Below the pieces are notes generated by a model. The model worked only from the letters and a program-made list of their open reading frames with translations, was not told where the DNA came from and did not search any database. A DNA stretch of 6,779 nt from Flavobacteriales bacterium (GTDB taxonomy: Bacteria; Bacteroidota; Bacteroidia; Flavobacteriales_G; Salibacteraceae), in assembly GCA_003499525.1 (NCBI GenBank), contig DNTB01000048.1, positions 1-6,779 of the forward strand. Reading direction: 5' to 3'. Both the position numbers and the translations under genes were made by a program. Of the stretch, positions 1 through 6,455 are shown piece by piece (the stretch's first letter is position 1; every line of letters begins with the position of its first letter).

Positions 1-510
1 ATTCAGACGGACATACATTATGTAACATTAAAAGCAAATATGTTGCGTTTTACTCCTTCTTTGGTATTAATGCTTGATGGGAAAACGGTTAGACCCTATG
101 CCAAGGTCGGGTTTGTGCTGGGCACCGGAAAGGTGTTCGAGGAAATTGTTGCAACGGATATGGGAACAGAAGTCAAACTAAAAGGGGAACTTTCTGGTAA
201 TTTGGCACCCGGATTTGCAGCGTCCATGGGAACTATTTTTGCGTTAAGCGAAAAGGTTCAGCTATTTGCAGAATTTAATTTTATCAGCATGAGTTACGCC
301 CCAAACAAAGGTGAAGTAACAGAGGCAACAGCAAATGGAGTAGACTATTTAGGTTTACTAACAACCTCTGAAAAAGAAGTGGAATTTGTAGATTCTTACT
401 TTGTTTCAGATGTAATTGCTCAGGATCCTAACTCACCTTCGAAAGAACTAAAGCAGTACTTGCCATTCAGTAGTGTAGGGTTAAGAGCTGGAGTGCGAAT
501 CAACTTATAA
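1..510 (+). CDS. Outer-membrane beta-barrel protein, 3' part only
   Basis: The frame is open from the first base of the window, so the true start lies upstream; the ATG at 40 is internal (IQTDIHYVTLKAN precedes it in frame). What is visible is about 169 residues of alternating polar and hydrophobic strands separated by glycine-rich turns, for example RPYAKVGFVLGTG, KVQLFAEFNFISMSY and the closing SVGLRAGVRINL. This pattern is typical of outer-membrane beta-barrel domains of the OMP_b-brl type common in Bacteroidota. The protein probably sits in the outer membrane with the C-terminal strand serving as the assembly signal, although the last residue is Leu and not an aromatic. A long loop rich in Asp, Ser and Pro (around DSYFVSDVIAQDPNSP) would be extracellular. 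Substrate and role cannot be told. A terminator hairpin follows 20 bases after the stop. The family assignment rests on pattern alone. Confidence 0.7.
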   Translation: MQTDIHYVTLKANMLRFTPSLVLMLDGKTVRPYAKVGFVLGTGKVFEEIVATDMGTEVKLKGELSGNLAPGFAASMGTIFALSEKVQLFAEFNFISMSYAPNKGEVTEATANGVDYLGLLTTSEKEVEFVDSYFVSDVIAQDPNSPSKELKQYLPFSSVGLRAGVRINL

Positions 511-530
511 TATTTATTGAAATAGCAAGA

Positions 531-560
531 AAGGCCTCTCTTCGTAGAGGCTTTTTTTTT
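531..560 (+). terminator. Rho-independent terminator between convergent genes
   Basis: GCCTCT (534-539) pairs with AGAGGC (546-551) around the loop CTTCGT, followed by nine T on the plus strand. Flanking A and T runs can lengthen the stem. It ends the upstream beta-barrel transcript. It may also serve the minus-strand gene that stops at 571, though the T tail in that direction is poorer. Confidence 0.85.
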
Positions 561-570
561 GCAAGAAGTT

Positions 571-1644
571 TTACCACTGCCAACCCAGCCTCAATTCCAG
601 AAAGTCCGCAATATGCCCATGAGCTCTCAATGCGACACCAATTAAAAGTCGTTTCTGAATAGCATAGGTGAGTACGTACCTCTGGTAGAAATCGTAGTCT
701 TCACTCCTAAGTTTCAGCAGATAATAACCAAATGACTGGCTGAAATAGAACTTACCTAAGGGGAAATCATTAGTAGCTGCAATCCCCAGCTGCCAGGCTG
801 CACTTTCTAATCCACTGTTCTCATAACGTTTTTGTTGAGCGATGTTATGCGTTACTTCCAGCTGCCCGCCCACAGCATTGATTCTCGATATGGGCCAATA
901 TGCCGAGCCCCCAAACCCCCACAAAGCTCCATGGTTATTCGTCTCAATTTCCTTTCGAGCGATAAAGGTGTATAGCTCCATCCTGGGGGAAAGTGAAAAG
1001 TCATTGACGATATCCTTGTACGGGTTTACCGATGGAACAGGCCGGTGAACGTAGTAATTCACTCCCAAACTTGCGGTAGGGTAGTTGATGCCCTTATTCG
1101 GTTCCTTGAGTCCTCCATTGGAAATATGGTTGTAATCCACTCCAAGCTTAATCGTCCACTGGTTTTTAAGACGGTAGTTGACGAACAGAGAAGCCTGTAA
1201 GGGAAAAGCCACATGGGTAGAATAGGATAGATTATCGGGGTTGGAGACTTTGTCATAGGGTTTTGTCAAATAACTAAACCCAAGGCCAGCCCGAAAGCTG
1301 AAATGCAGGTTCTGCCAAATGCCAAACTCAGGTTCTACGAAAAAAACAGAATTTATGGCCATCCCTAATATGTCCGGACTGTTGAAATTCCAATAGGTGA
1401 CAGACAAACCAACAGTAGGAAAGCATTTACATTGGTTCCATGTACTTGGGCTGCTGGTTGTACGCATTAGATCTACGCTCAATCCTATTGGAAACGAGTT
1501 TTCTACGGAGCGAACATCTTCGGAATGCACAATAACAAAACCATAATGCGCTTGTACACCTGCGCTGAAATATGTTTCCTTATTCTGAGAAAATAGATTT
1601 GAGTAACAGAATAATAGCAATATATGTAATAGAAAACGAATCAT
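571..1644 (-). CDS. PagL-like acyloxyacyl hydrolase (lipid A deacylase family), outer membrane
   Basis: The protein has 357 residues. Residues 1-20 form a signal peptide (MIRFLLHILLLFCYSNLFSQ, hydrophobic core then SQ). The rest is beta-barrel-like and ends in the aromatic strand LELRLGWQW. The diagnostic segment is at about 171-188: YNHISNGG, then EPNKGINYP. In the PagL family this region carries the catalytic His and Ser (here His173 and Ser175), and the enzyme removes an ester-linked acyl chain from lipid A at the outer membrane. PagL of Pseudomonas also uses a Glu fourteen residues after the His; without gaps that position is Asn187 here, so activity is not assured. The protein is about twice the length of classical PagL; a second strand-rich half runs from about 215 to 357, and long versions are usual in Bacteroidota. 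An unusual Cys-Lys-Cys lies at 72-74. The ATG at 1644 is chosen because it gives a normal signal peptide; no SD motif lies at the usual distance. The gene appears monocistronic and converges on the upstream gene. Confidence 0.7.
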   Translation of the reverse strand: MIRFLLHILLLFCYSNLFSQNKETYFSAGVQAHYGFVIVHSEDVRSVENSFPIGLSVDLMRTTSSPSTWNQCKCFPTVGLSVTYWNFNSPDILGMAINSVFFVEPEFGIWQNLHFSFRAGLGFSYLTKPYDKVSNPDNLSYSTHVAFPLQASLFVNYRLKNQWTIKLGVDYNHISNGGLKEPNKGINYPTASLGVNYYVHRPVPSVNPYKDIVNDFSLSPRMELYTFIARKEIETNNHGALWGFGGSAYWPISRINAVGGQLEVTHNIAQQKRYENSGLESAAWQLGIAATNDFPLGKFYFSQSFGYYLLKLRSEDYDFYQRYVLTYAIQKRLLIGVALRAHGHIADFLELRLGWQW

Positions 1645-2051
1645 TTATTTGAGTCTAACTCCTTCATGGTTCTGCGTACAAAATACACCAGCTGACGGAC
1701 TCATTTTAAGATTGACTTGATAAAAACTAATTTCCTAATCAGTGCTGTGTAGGTTCAAAAATTTTTACCATCAGGATATGTATTATGGCCACTGTGTTAT
1801 TCCAAAATGAGGATATTGGGAACTCTAAGTAGATTGGGTTTTGTCAGTAATAAGGGTTATGAACTACCAATGATATAATCTTGAATCTTTGAGGGGTAGG
1901 GTTGATGAGGAGAGAGTTGGCGCCGAGTGATTTACCAAATAAGATTATTCTTCTATGTATGACGGATACACTTGTTTCAAGATGAGGTTAGGTATGCACA
2001 AAAAAAAAGCCGCTCAGAGCAATGAGCGGCTTTTTCTTTAATGAGTATATT
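1645..2051. other. 407-base stretch without a recognisable gene
   Basis: This gap lies upstream of the PagL-like gene and downstream of the OmpA-like gene, both on the minus strand. It should contain the PagL-like promoter, but no convincing TTTG/TAnnTTTG pair was found. It has a ten-base palindrome AAAAATTTTT (1757-1766), the OmpA terminator (2000-2035), and on the minus strand a 45-codon open stretch without a start codon (1844-1981). That stretch has no recognised similarity and may be chance or a gene remnant. No RNA gene was recognised. Confidence 0.6.
2000..2035 (-). terminator. Strong Rho-independent terminator of the OmpA-like gene
   Basis: GCCGCTCA (2009-2016) and TGAGCGGC (2023-2030) form a perfect eight-pair stem with a six-base loop. 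On the minus strand nine T follow (2008-2000), shortly after the OmpA-like stop codon. A run of five T follows on the plus strand, so the hairpin can work in both directions. Confidence 0.9.
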
Positions 2052-3470
2052 TTAGAATTCCACTGTAAATTCTACTCTTCTGTTTTTTGCTCTGCCGGCT
2101 GGAGTGCTGTTATCAGCTATGGGGTTAGCCTCTCCAAATCCGTCACTTCGCAGTCTGCTTGACTCAACCCCTTTACTTTCGATGTATTTTCTAACTGAAG
2201 CAGCCCGGTCTTTCGAGAGTTTCAGGTTCATATCATCATCACCATCGCTACTTGCATATCCTGCGATGTACAGCTTATAGTGAGGGTTGGCTTTCATAAT
2301 ATCCACAATATCATCAAGAACATCGTAGGAGGAAGATTTGATCTTGTCTGAGCTTGCGAAGAAAGTAATTCCCGTCAGCGCTTTTGTGAAGATTTGTACA
2401 TGCTCCACTTTAACCTCAGGACATCCTTTGTTTTCAGGTATGCCAGCTACATCAGGACACCTATCGTCAATATCTGCAATGCCGTCGCCATCTTTATCTG
2501 GGCATCCTCGAAGTGCTACCACCCCTGGTACTGTTGGGCATCTATCCAAAGTATCTAATACGGTGTCTCCGTCAGTATCCGGACAGCCATTAAATTCCAC
2601 CGGTCCGGGAACTTCAGGGCAATCATCTCGTACGTCCGGTACGCTATCGTTATCCATATCAGGACATCCGTTAAAGACGGCAAGACCGGCTTCAGTTGGA
2701 CATTCGTCAGACGGATCGGGAATGCTATCGCCATCTGTATCCGGGCACCCCTGGAACTCGGCTAGTCCCGCTTGAGTAGGACATTGGTCATCTTTGTCTG
2801 CAATTCCATCCTTATCAGTATCCGGACATCCATTCAGCTCTATCAAACCTGGTGTATCCGGGCATTCATCTTTTTGGTCTTTCACACCATCACCATCGCT
2901 GTCTTTACCAAATCCGAATTGGAACCTGAGTCCAGCAGTGGCATAAAAAACCCAATCTCCAGATTTCACGCCGAAATCTGGTGGATTGTCTTCATTGACA
3001 TCGTCCGAAAAATTATAACTACCTACAATTCGTAAATCAGCAACCCATCGCTCAGATAAGTTGAAATCTACTCCGACCCCTCCGTTTCCGGTCCAGTTTA
3101 GGCTATTCGCAATCTTATCTCCATAGTATTGATAACCTCCGGGACCAATCACTACATAGGGTCTTATAAAATCCTCCTCTTCCATGAAACGATATTTAAG
3201 AAGAAGCATACCCCCGTTAAAGCCCCCTGTAAAACTGGGTTTATCGTATTCGAGGTAACCTATTTCACCCCTAACATAATTTCCCATTAAGCTCAGATTA
3301 TCATTCAATCGAATTCTGAGTTCACCACCTACATGTCCGTAAAAAGACTGATCGAAACTGAAGAAAGAATTTCCTAGTTCGCCGGAATAACCGTTGTAGC
3401 CGGCTATTACACCGATACTAACCGGATAATCTTTAGTTTGGGCCTTTAAATGCCCACCAAATACCATCAA
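2052..3470 (-). CDS. OmpA-family protein with N-terminal barrel and six TSP3 repeats; start disrupted
   Basis: The continuous frame gives 472 residues starting at TTG 3470 (ATG at 3467). Residues 1-11 are only the end of a signal peptide (FGGHLKAQ). About 14-187 is an opacity-type beta-barrel that would anchor the protein in the outer membrane. Residues 190-351 are six TSP3 repeats, Ca-binding and Asp-rich (DSDGDGVKDQKDECP pattern). About 365-472 is an OmpA C-terminal peptidoglycan-binding domain: ITFFASSDKI, then NLKLSKDRAASVRKYI, GFGEANP and GRAKNRRVEF, with the conserved NRR and the Asp-rich loop at 408-413. The protein probably ties the outer membrane to peptidoglycan. The real translation start is almost certainly the ATG at 3508, one frame away; adding one base in the T runs between 3469 and 3498 would restore a full signal peptide. 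As written the gene is either mis-sequenced, phase-off, or dependent on slippage. It has its own terminator, and no partner gene is in the same direction nearby. Confidence 0.9.
   Translation of the reverse strand: MMVFGGHLKAQTKDYPVSIGVIAGYNGYSGELGNSFFSFDQSFYGHVGGELRIRLNDNLSLMGNYVRGEIGYLEYDKPSFTGGFNGGMLLLKYRFMEEEDFIRPYVVIGPGGYQYYGDKIANSLNWTGNGGVGVDFNLSERWVADLRIVGSYNFSDDVNEDNPPDFGVKSGDWVFYATAGLRFQFGFGKDSDGDGVKDQKDECPDTPGLIELNGCPDTDKDGIADKDDQCPTQAGLAEFQGCPDTDGDSIPDPSDECPTEAGLAVFNGCPDMDNDSVPDVRDDCPEVPGPVEFNGCPDTDGDTVLDTLDRCPTVPGVVALRGCPDKDGDGIADIDDRCPDVAGIPENKGCPEVKVEHVQIFTKALTGITFFASSDKIKSSSYDVLDDIVDIMKANPHYKLYIAGYASSDGDDDMNLKLSKDRAASVRKYIESKGVESSRLRSDGFGEANPIADNSTPAGRAKNRRVEFTVEF
2418..2903 (-). 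repeat. Six tandem 81-base units encoding TSP type 3 repeats
   Basis: Each unit is exactly 27 residues: 190-216, 217-243, 244-270, 271-297, 298-324 and 325-351 of the protein. Each starts with DxDxD and contains a DxCP motif and a closing GCP. Aspartates bind calcium in this family. The units are diverged in DNA (different codons), so this is an old protein repeat and not a recent expansion. It forms a stiff spacer between the barrel and the peptidoglycan-binding domain. Confidence 0.9.
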
Positions 3471-3508
3471 AAAAAGAGAGATGGTGAAAAACGTAAAATT
3501 TGATTCAT
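3467..3508 (-). other. Out-of-frame start and signal-peptide segment of the OmpA-like gene
   Basis: ATG at 3508 opens MNQILRFSPSLFF and hits TGA at 3469-3467, at the point where the OmpA frame begins. One extra T in the T7 run (3469-3475) would give MNQILRFSPSLFFLMVFGG running into HLKAQ. One extra T in the T5 run (3487-3491) would give the even more hydrophobic MNQILRFFTISLFLMVFGG. Both are credible signal peptides, and no in-frame ATG, GTG or TTG exists upstream before a TAA (3527-3525). This is therefore read as a single-base loss in a homopolymer or as a slippage site. Confidence 0.7.
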
Positions 3509-3630
3509 ATTGATTGTTTAAGTATTAATACACTACAAAGCACGAAAGTAGTACGGGTTACAAGGTACAGGTTTAAATCTATGTTATTCTTATATTTAAT
3601 ATTTCCGCAAAATTTAGAAAGGCCACATTT

Positions 3631-3680
3631 TGCCGAACTTGACCTCGGGTTTTATGCCACGCTATAAGTCGGCAGCGCTG
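3631..3680. repeat. Imperfect inverted repeat and 8-base palindrome in intergenic DNA
   Basis: TGCCGAACTT (3631-3640) is complementary to AAGTCGGCA (3666-3674) apart from one bulged A, with 25 bases between. The perfect palindrome CAGCGCTG (3673-3680) overlaps its right edge. It lies between the divergent OmpA-like gene and the small membrane gene at 3709. It could be a regulatory site or leader structure; no T run follows, so a terminator is unlikely. Confidence 0.3.
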
Positions 3681-3708
3681 TAACAGTTTGTACGATAATT
3701 TGTTCTAA

Positions 3709-3930
3709 GTGAATTTTATCGAAACTAAAAATTCCTGGAAAGGGAAGTTATGGATGATCTGGATACTTTGGCCTTTTATTGGAATCCCTCTAGCATTGCA
3801 GTCATTTACGATTGAAGAGTCATATTCAATTTACATCAAAATTGGTCTAATTATTCTATGGATTATTTGGATATATTTTGCGAGAAAACCCGCTCAATTT
3901 TTGTTGGATTTATTTAAAACCAGGCGTTGA
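3709..3930 (+). CDS. Small Trp-rich two-helix membrane protein, unknown function
   Basis: The ORF has 73 residues and starts at GTG directly after an in-frame TAA (3706-3708). An internal ATG at residue 16 is the only alternative but would cut into the first helix. Two hydrophobic segments are clear: about 14-33 (LWMIWILWPFIGIPLALQSF) and about 41-58 (IYIKIGLIILWIIWIYFA), joined by a short acidic loop (TIEESYS). Lys residues before the first helix and Arg/Lys after the second (RK at 59-60, KTRR at the end) predict both ends in the cytoplasm. Six tryptophans lie in or next to the helices. No family is recognised. The coherent topology supports a real gene, but no clear ribosome-binding site is seen. 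Confidence 0.5.
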   Translation: MNFIETKNSWKGKLWMIWILWPFIGIPLALQSFTIEESYSIYIKIGLIILWIIWIYFARKPAQFLLDLFKTRR

Positions 3931-3994
3931 AAGCTGAGAAAAATGGAAATGTTGTATGGACGAATTGATTTAAACATATGACTTTGTAAAAGCT

Positions 3995-4114
3995 ATGGAG
4001 ATGGATAAAGAGGGAGCATTGGTAAAAGATTTGATGGAGAAAATAGCTTTTTGTTTGTATGAAATTTTGAAAAAGGAACGAACATTCTTAAAAGAAATTG
4101 ACCATAAAGCATGA
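3995..4114 (+). CDS. 39-residue ORF overlapping the DUF413-like gene
   Basis: ATG at 3995 encodes MEMDKEGALVKDLMEKIAF and continues to KEIDHKA. Its TGA (4112-4114) overlaps the ATG of the next gene in an ATGA. The product is charged and probably helical (CLYEILKKERTFLKEI). The frame is open back to 3974 without another start. The four-base overlap suggests translational coupling with the next gene, which is the main reason to take it seriously. It could instead be the tail of a decayed gene. No family is recognised. Confidence 0.35.
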   Translation: MEMDKEGALVKDLMEKIAFCLYEILKKERTFLKEIDHKA

Positions 4115-4494
4115 CCAAACAAGATCACCTGAATTACATATTGGATCACCCCTTTATCTTCGACGTTCCCCTACACGGGTTTTCTGAAGAAGAAGAGCAT
4201 TTTCTCAAGACCTGGGGCAGTTGGCTGGAAGCTCTAACGGATGGAACATTAAAACCCATTTCAGAGCGGCAGAAGACGTTTGTAAAAGAAATGCACCGCA
4301 GGGAAGAGCCGACCTTAGCTGTTACTAATCTTTGGAAGCACTACCTCAGACGAAGAATAGAAGAAAAAGACACAAAAGGAGTGCTGAAAGCACCGCCACC
4401 TACCCTCGACGATGATCCGGCCGGTTCTCGTAAGGATTTTGAACGCATGCGCAGAGGGCAGTACGGTACTATTTCCGGCACGCATAGAATGTAG
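4111..4494 (+). CDS. DUF413 / MaoP (YifE)-like small protein
   Basis: The protein has 127 residues, soluble and without a signal peptide. Residues 22-81 match the layout I recall for the DUF413 (UPF0438) family that includes E. coli YifE/MaoP: HGFSEEEEHFL, a Gly at 36, LKPISERQKTFVKEM at 47-61, and REEPTLAVTNLWKHYLRR at 64-81. The family pattern is F-S/T-x-x-E...G...L..G...P-V/I-T/S-E..K.FV..., then REEP...E..W.KY. In E. coli MaoP acts in organising the Ori macrodomain of the chromosome; the role in Bacteroidota is not known to me, so function is not transferred. The N-terminal 20 residues and the basic C-terminal tail (SRKDFERMRRGQYGT) are additional. The start overlaps the stop of the upstream ORF. 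The match is from memory of motifs, not a search. Confidence 0.6.
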   Translation: MTKQDHLNYILDHPFIFDVPLHGFSEEEEHFLKTWGSWLEALTDGTLKPISERQKTFVKEMHRREEPTLAVTNLWKHYLRRRIEEKDTKGVLKAPPPTLDDDPAGSRKDFERMRRGQYGTISGTHRM

Positions 4495-4513
4495 AATAAG
4501 GAATATTCTCAGC

Positions 4514-4532
4514 CACTTATCCCTTATAAGTG
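4514..4532. repeat. Perfect 7-bp inverted repeat between genes
   Basis: CACTTAT (4514-4520) and ATAAGTG (4526-4532) flank the loop CCCTT. It lies 20 bases after the DUF413-like stop and about 70 before the ATPase start. No T run follows, so it is not a standard terminator. It may be a weak terminator, an mRNA end-protecting hairpin, or an operator for the ATPase promoter. Confidence 0.4.
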
Positions 4533-4572
4533 CGATTACGTTAAAATAAGATCATAATAACATGCTTATATA

Positions 4573-4580
4573 TACATTTG
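4573..4580 (+). promoter_or_regulatory. Candidate Bacteroidota -7 element of the ATPase gene
   Basis: TACATTTG matches the Bacteroidota -7 consensus TAnnTTTG exactly and ends 20 bases before the ATPase ATG. No TTG/TTTG was found at the expected -33 distance, so only half of the promoter is supported. If used, the ATPase and hsdR pair has its own promoter. Confidence 0.4.
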
Positions 4581-4600
4581 TGTAAGATTAACGTGATTTT

Positions 4601-6058
4601 ATGGAAAATTCATACGCTATTCCAACAGAAAAAATACTGGAGCGGCTTCGGTTCGAAAACCCATGGTGGAGAACGGGAGCCATTGCTGCACAGTTCAATG
4701 ATATGAACAGGCGGCTGTATTTCGATTTATTCTTTCCTATGGTACAGGACATAACCGTTCGGCGTGCACTCATTTTAATGGGGCCAAGGCGGGTCGGCAA
4801 AACGGTTATGATGCATCATGCCATACATGCACTATTGGAATCAGGTGTTCCTGCTTCATCCATTGCTTTCATTGGAATCGATAACCCCATTTACATCAAT
4901 ATGGGGCTTGAGGAGCTTTTTCTTAAGACTTTGGAAGCCTCGGGAAGTGGAGAAGCGGAAGGAAACTATGTGTTTTTTGACGAAATACAGTATTTGAGAG
5001 ATTGGGAGCGGCATTTAAAAGTTATGGTAGACTCCTATCCTAAAACTAAGTTCATCGTATCTGGCTCGGCCGCTGCAGCCTTGAGAATGAAGAGCAGCGA
5101 AAGCGGAGCCGGAAGGTTTCATGATTTTATGTTGCCACCTTTAACATTTCAGGAGTTTATACACTTGCAGGATTTGCAATATCTGGTGCAGCCCAACGAA
5201 ACAACTTTTTTAGGCACTACAGTACCGTTTTATAAAGCCATAGATATTAAAGAGCTTAACCAACAATTCTTCAACTACTTGAATTACGGGGGGTATCCCG
5301 AGGTGCTCTTCGATGAGAGGATTAAGGATGATATGCCGAAATTCATAAAAAATGACATTATCGATAAGGTCTTGTTGCGCGATTTACCCAGTATTTATGG
5401 AATCTCAGACGTTCAGGAATTAAACCGCTTCTTTACCTACCTGGCTTTCAATACGGGCAAGGAGTTTTCTTATCAAAAGATTGCCAAAGACAGTGCATTG
5501 AAGAAGGAAAAAATCAGAGAGTATTTGCAGTACCTCGAAGCCGTATTTTTAATCTCCGTAGTAAACAAAGTGGACGTGAATGCACGCCACTTTAAACGAG
5601 TGACTGGTTTCAAAGTCTACTTGACAAACCCATCACTTCGAACGGCTCTTTTCTCCCCAGTCAGTTACACCGATGATGAAGCAGGTGGGATAGTAGAAAC
5701 GGCTATTTTTTCGCAATGGATGCACAGGGAAAATGTTCGCTTGTACTATGCGCGGTGGAGATTAGGACGAAAAGAAGGAGAGGTAGATATGGTCCAGTTG
5801 GATGATGTAAGTCAGAAACCTTCTTGGGCTGTAGAAATAAAGTGGTCCAACCGCTTTGCAGATAATCCAGGTAAGTTGAGAAGCCTTATTGAGTTTTGCA
5901 AACAGAATAGAATAAAGGCAGCAGTTGTTACATCAATAGATAGACAAACACAGCTGTTGCAAGACGGAATAGAGTTAAATTATCACCCGGCATCGTTATA
6001 TGCATATATCATTGGAGCAAACACACTAAATCAAAGCAATGAAAAACCTACTTTCTGA
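4601..6058 (+). CDS. P-loop ATPase, AAA_14 domain plus DUF4143
   Basis: The protein has 485 residues, a usual length for this family. The ATPase domain contains Walker A GPRRVGKT at 61-68, Walker B YVFFDEIQ at 123-130 (Asp127, Glu128), and a sensor-like VSGSAAAAL at 153-161. This is followed by a winged-helix region typical of the AAA_14/DUF4143 pair: LPPLTFQEF (178-186), GGYPEVLF (230-237), DLPSIYGI (261-268) and the helical KEFSYQKIAKD (287-297). The C-terminal part resembles a PD-(D/E)XK nuclease-like fold: Glu366 in VETAIF, GEVD at 393-396, and VEIK at 411-414. The family is widespread in bacteria and archaea, often in accessory regions, and its physiological role is unsettled. It has no signal peptide and is cytoplasmic. 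Its 3' end overlaps the hsdR start by 20 bases, suggesting co-translation with that gene. Catalytic motifs are intact. Confidence 0.85.
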   Translation: MENSYAIPTEKILERLRFENPWWRTGAIAAQFNDMNRRLYFDLFFPMVQDITVRRALILMGPRRVGKTVMMHHAIHALLESGVPASSIAFIGIDNPIYINMGLEELFLKTLEASGSGEAEGNYVFFDEIQYLRDWERHLKVMVDSYPKTKFIVSGSAAAALRMKSSESGAGRFHDFMLPPLTFQEFIHLQDLQYLVQPNETTFLGTTVPFYKAIDIKELNQQFFNYLNYGGYPEVLFDERIKDDMPKFIKNDIIDKVLLRDLPSIYGISDVQELNRFFTYLAFNTGKEFSYQKIAKDSALKKEKIREYLQYLEAVFLISVVNKVDVNARHFKRVTGFKVYLTNPSLRTALFSPVSYTDDEAGGIVETAIFSQWMHRENVRLYYARWRLGRKEGEVDMVQLDDVSQKPSWAVEIKWSNRFADNPGKLRSLIEFCKQNRIKAAVVTSIDRQTQLLQDGIELNYHPASLYAYIIGANTLNQSNEKPTF

Positions 6059-6455
6059 AAACTCTATAGAAGAACTGGCCATGGAACTTCTTGGAGGATT
6101 GGGCTATGATTATCTTCATGGAACAGTAATCGCACACGACGGAGAAAACCCTGAACGCGCCAACTACCAAGAGGCACTTCTCCAGAATATACTGTCTGAT
6201 TCAGTACGTAGAATCAACCCTGATGTGCCAGCTTTTGCACAGGCAGAAGCCGTTAAAGAAATTCAGCGGATTCATTCGCCCGAATTGTTGGCAAACAATG
6301 AGCGTTTCCATCGTATGCTGACGTTTGCCGTCAGCGCGTCATCATCCTGGCTAAACGCCAGGGCTCGAACTCCATCCAATTCTATTAATCCGAATCTAAA
6401 ATTTGCTCAGCCAGTTTTCTTTCGTTTGGGCCCGCAAAACCTTCGTTGTATTTAA
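6039..6455 (+). pseudogene. hsdR: Truncated type I restriction subunit hsdR (N-terminal stub)
   Basis: The first 95 residues match the start of HsdR, the ATP-dependent translocase and nuclease subunit of type I restriction enzymes: SENSIEELAMELLGGLGYDY, PERANYQEALL, RINPDVP, then IQRIHSPELLANNERFHRML. Full HsdR proteins are roughly 750-1,000 residues, while this ORF is 138. Homology stops after Thr95 (base 6323), where the expected DGV-type continuation becomes FAVSASSSWLNARARTP, and the last residues are read antisense through a GIY-YIG gene. The nuclease (PD-ExK) and helicase motor domains are therefore missing, so no restriction activity can come from this copy. The stop position at 6455 is fortuitous. 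The ATG at 6039 lies inside the ATPase gene, 20 bases before its end. No hsdM or hsdS is in the window. Confidence 0.85.
6317..6362. repeat. Two tandem hairpins at the hsdR break point
   Basis: Hairpin 1: GCTGACG (6317-6323), loop TTTGC, CGTCAGC (6329-6335). Hairpin 2: CCTGGC (6346-6351), loop TAAAC, GCCAGG (6357-6362). Both stems are perfect with five-base loops, ten bases apart. The left arm of hairpin 1 is still hsdR codons (Met-Leu-Thr). No T run follows, so they are not ordinary terminators. They may be an interspersed palindromic repeat or the end of a mobile unit. Confidence 0.6.

Noticed and set aside
842..1048. Plus-strand ORF of 68 codons
   Set aside because: Antisense to the PagL-like gene, with no signal of its own.
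1059..1256. Minus-strand ORF of 65 codons
   Set aside because: Alternative frame inside the PagL-like gene.
2418..2903. 81-base periodic repeats as a possible CRISPR or satellite array
   Set aside because: The units are diverged coding repeats in frame with a known protein motif, with no identical repeat and unique spacer pattern.
2338..3035. Two plus-strand ORFs with repetitive Ser/Gly/Pro-rich sequence
   Set aside because: Antisense shadows of the OmpA-like gene; the repetition is the reverse reading of the TSP3 units.
4588..4800. Minus-strand ORF of 70 codons
   Set aside because: Antisense to the start of the ATPase gene.
6333..6455. C-terminal 40 residues of the hsdR ORF as a new protein domain
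   Set aside because: It reads through the hairpins and antisense through the nuclease gene; no resemblance to HsdR or any domain.
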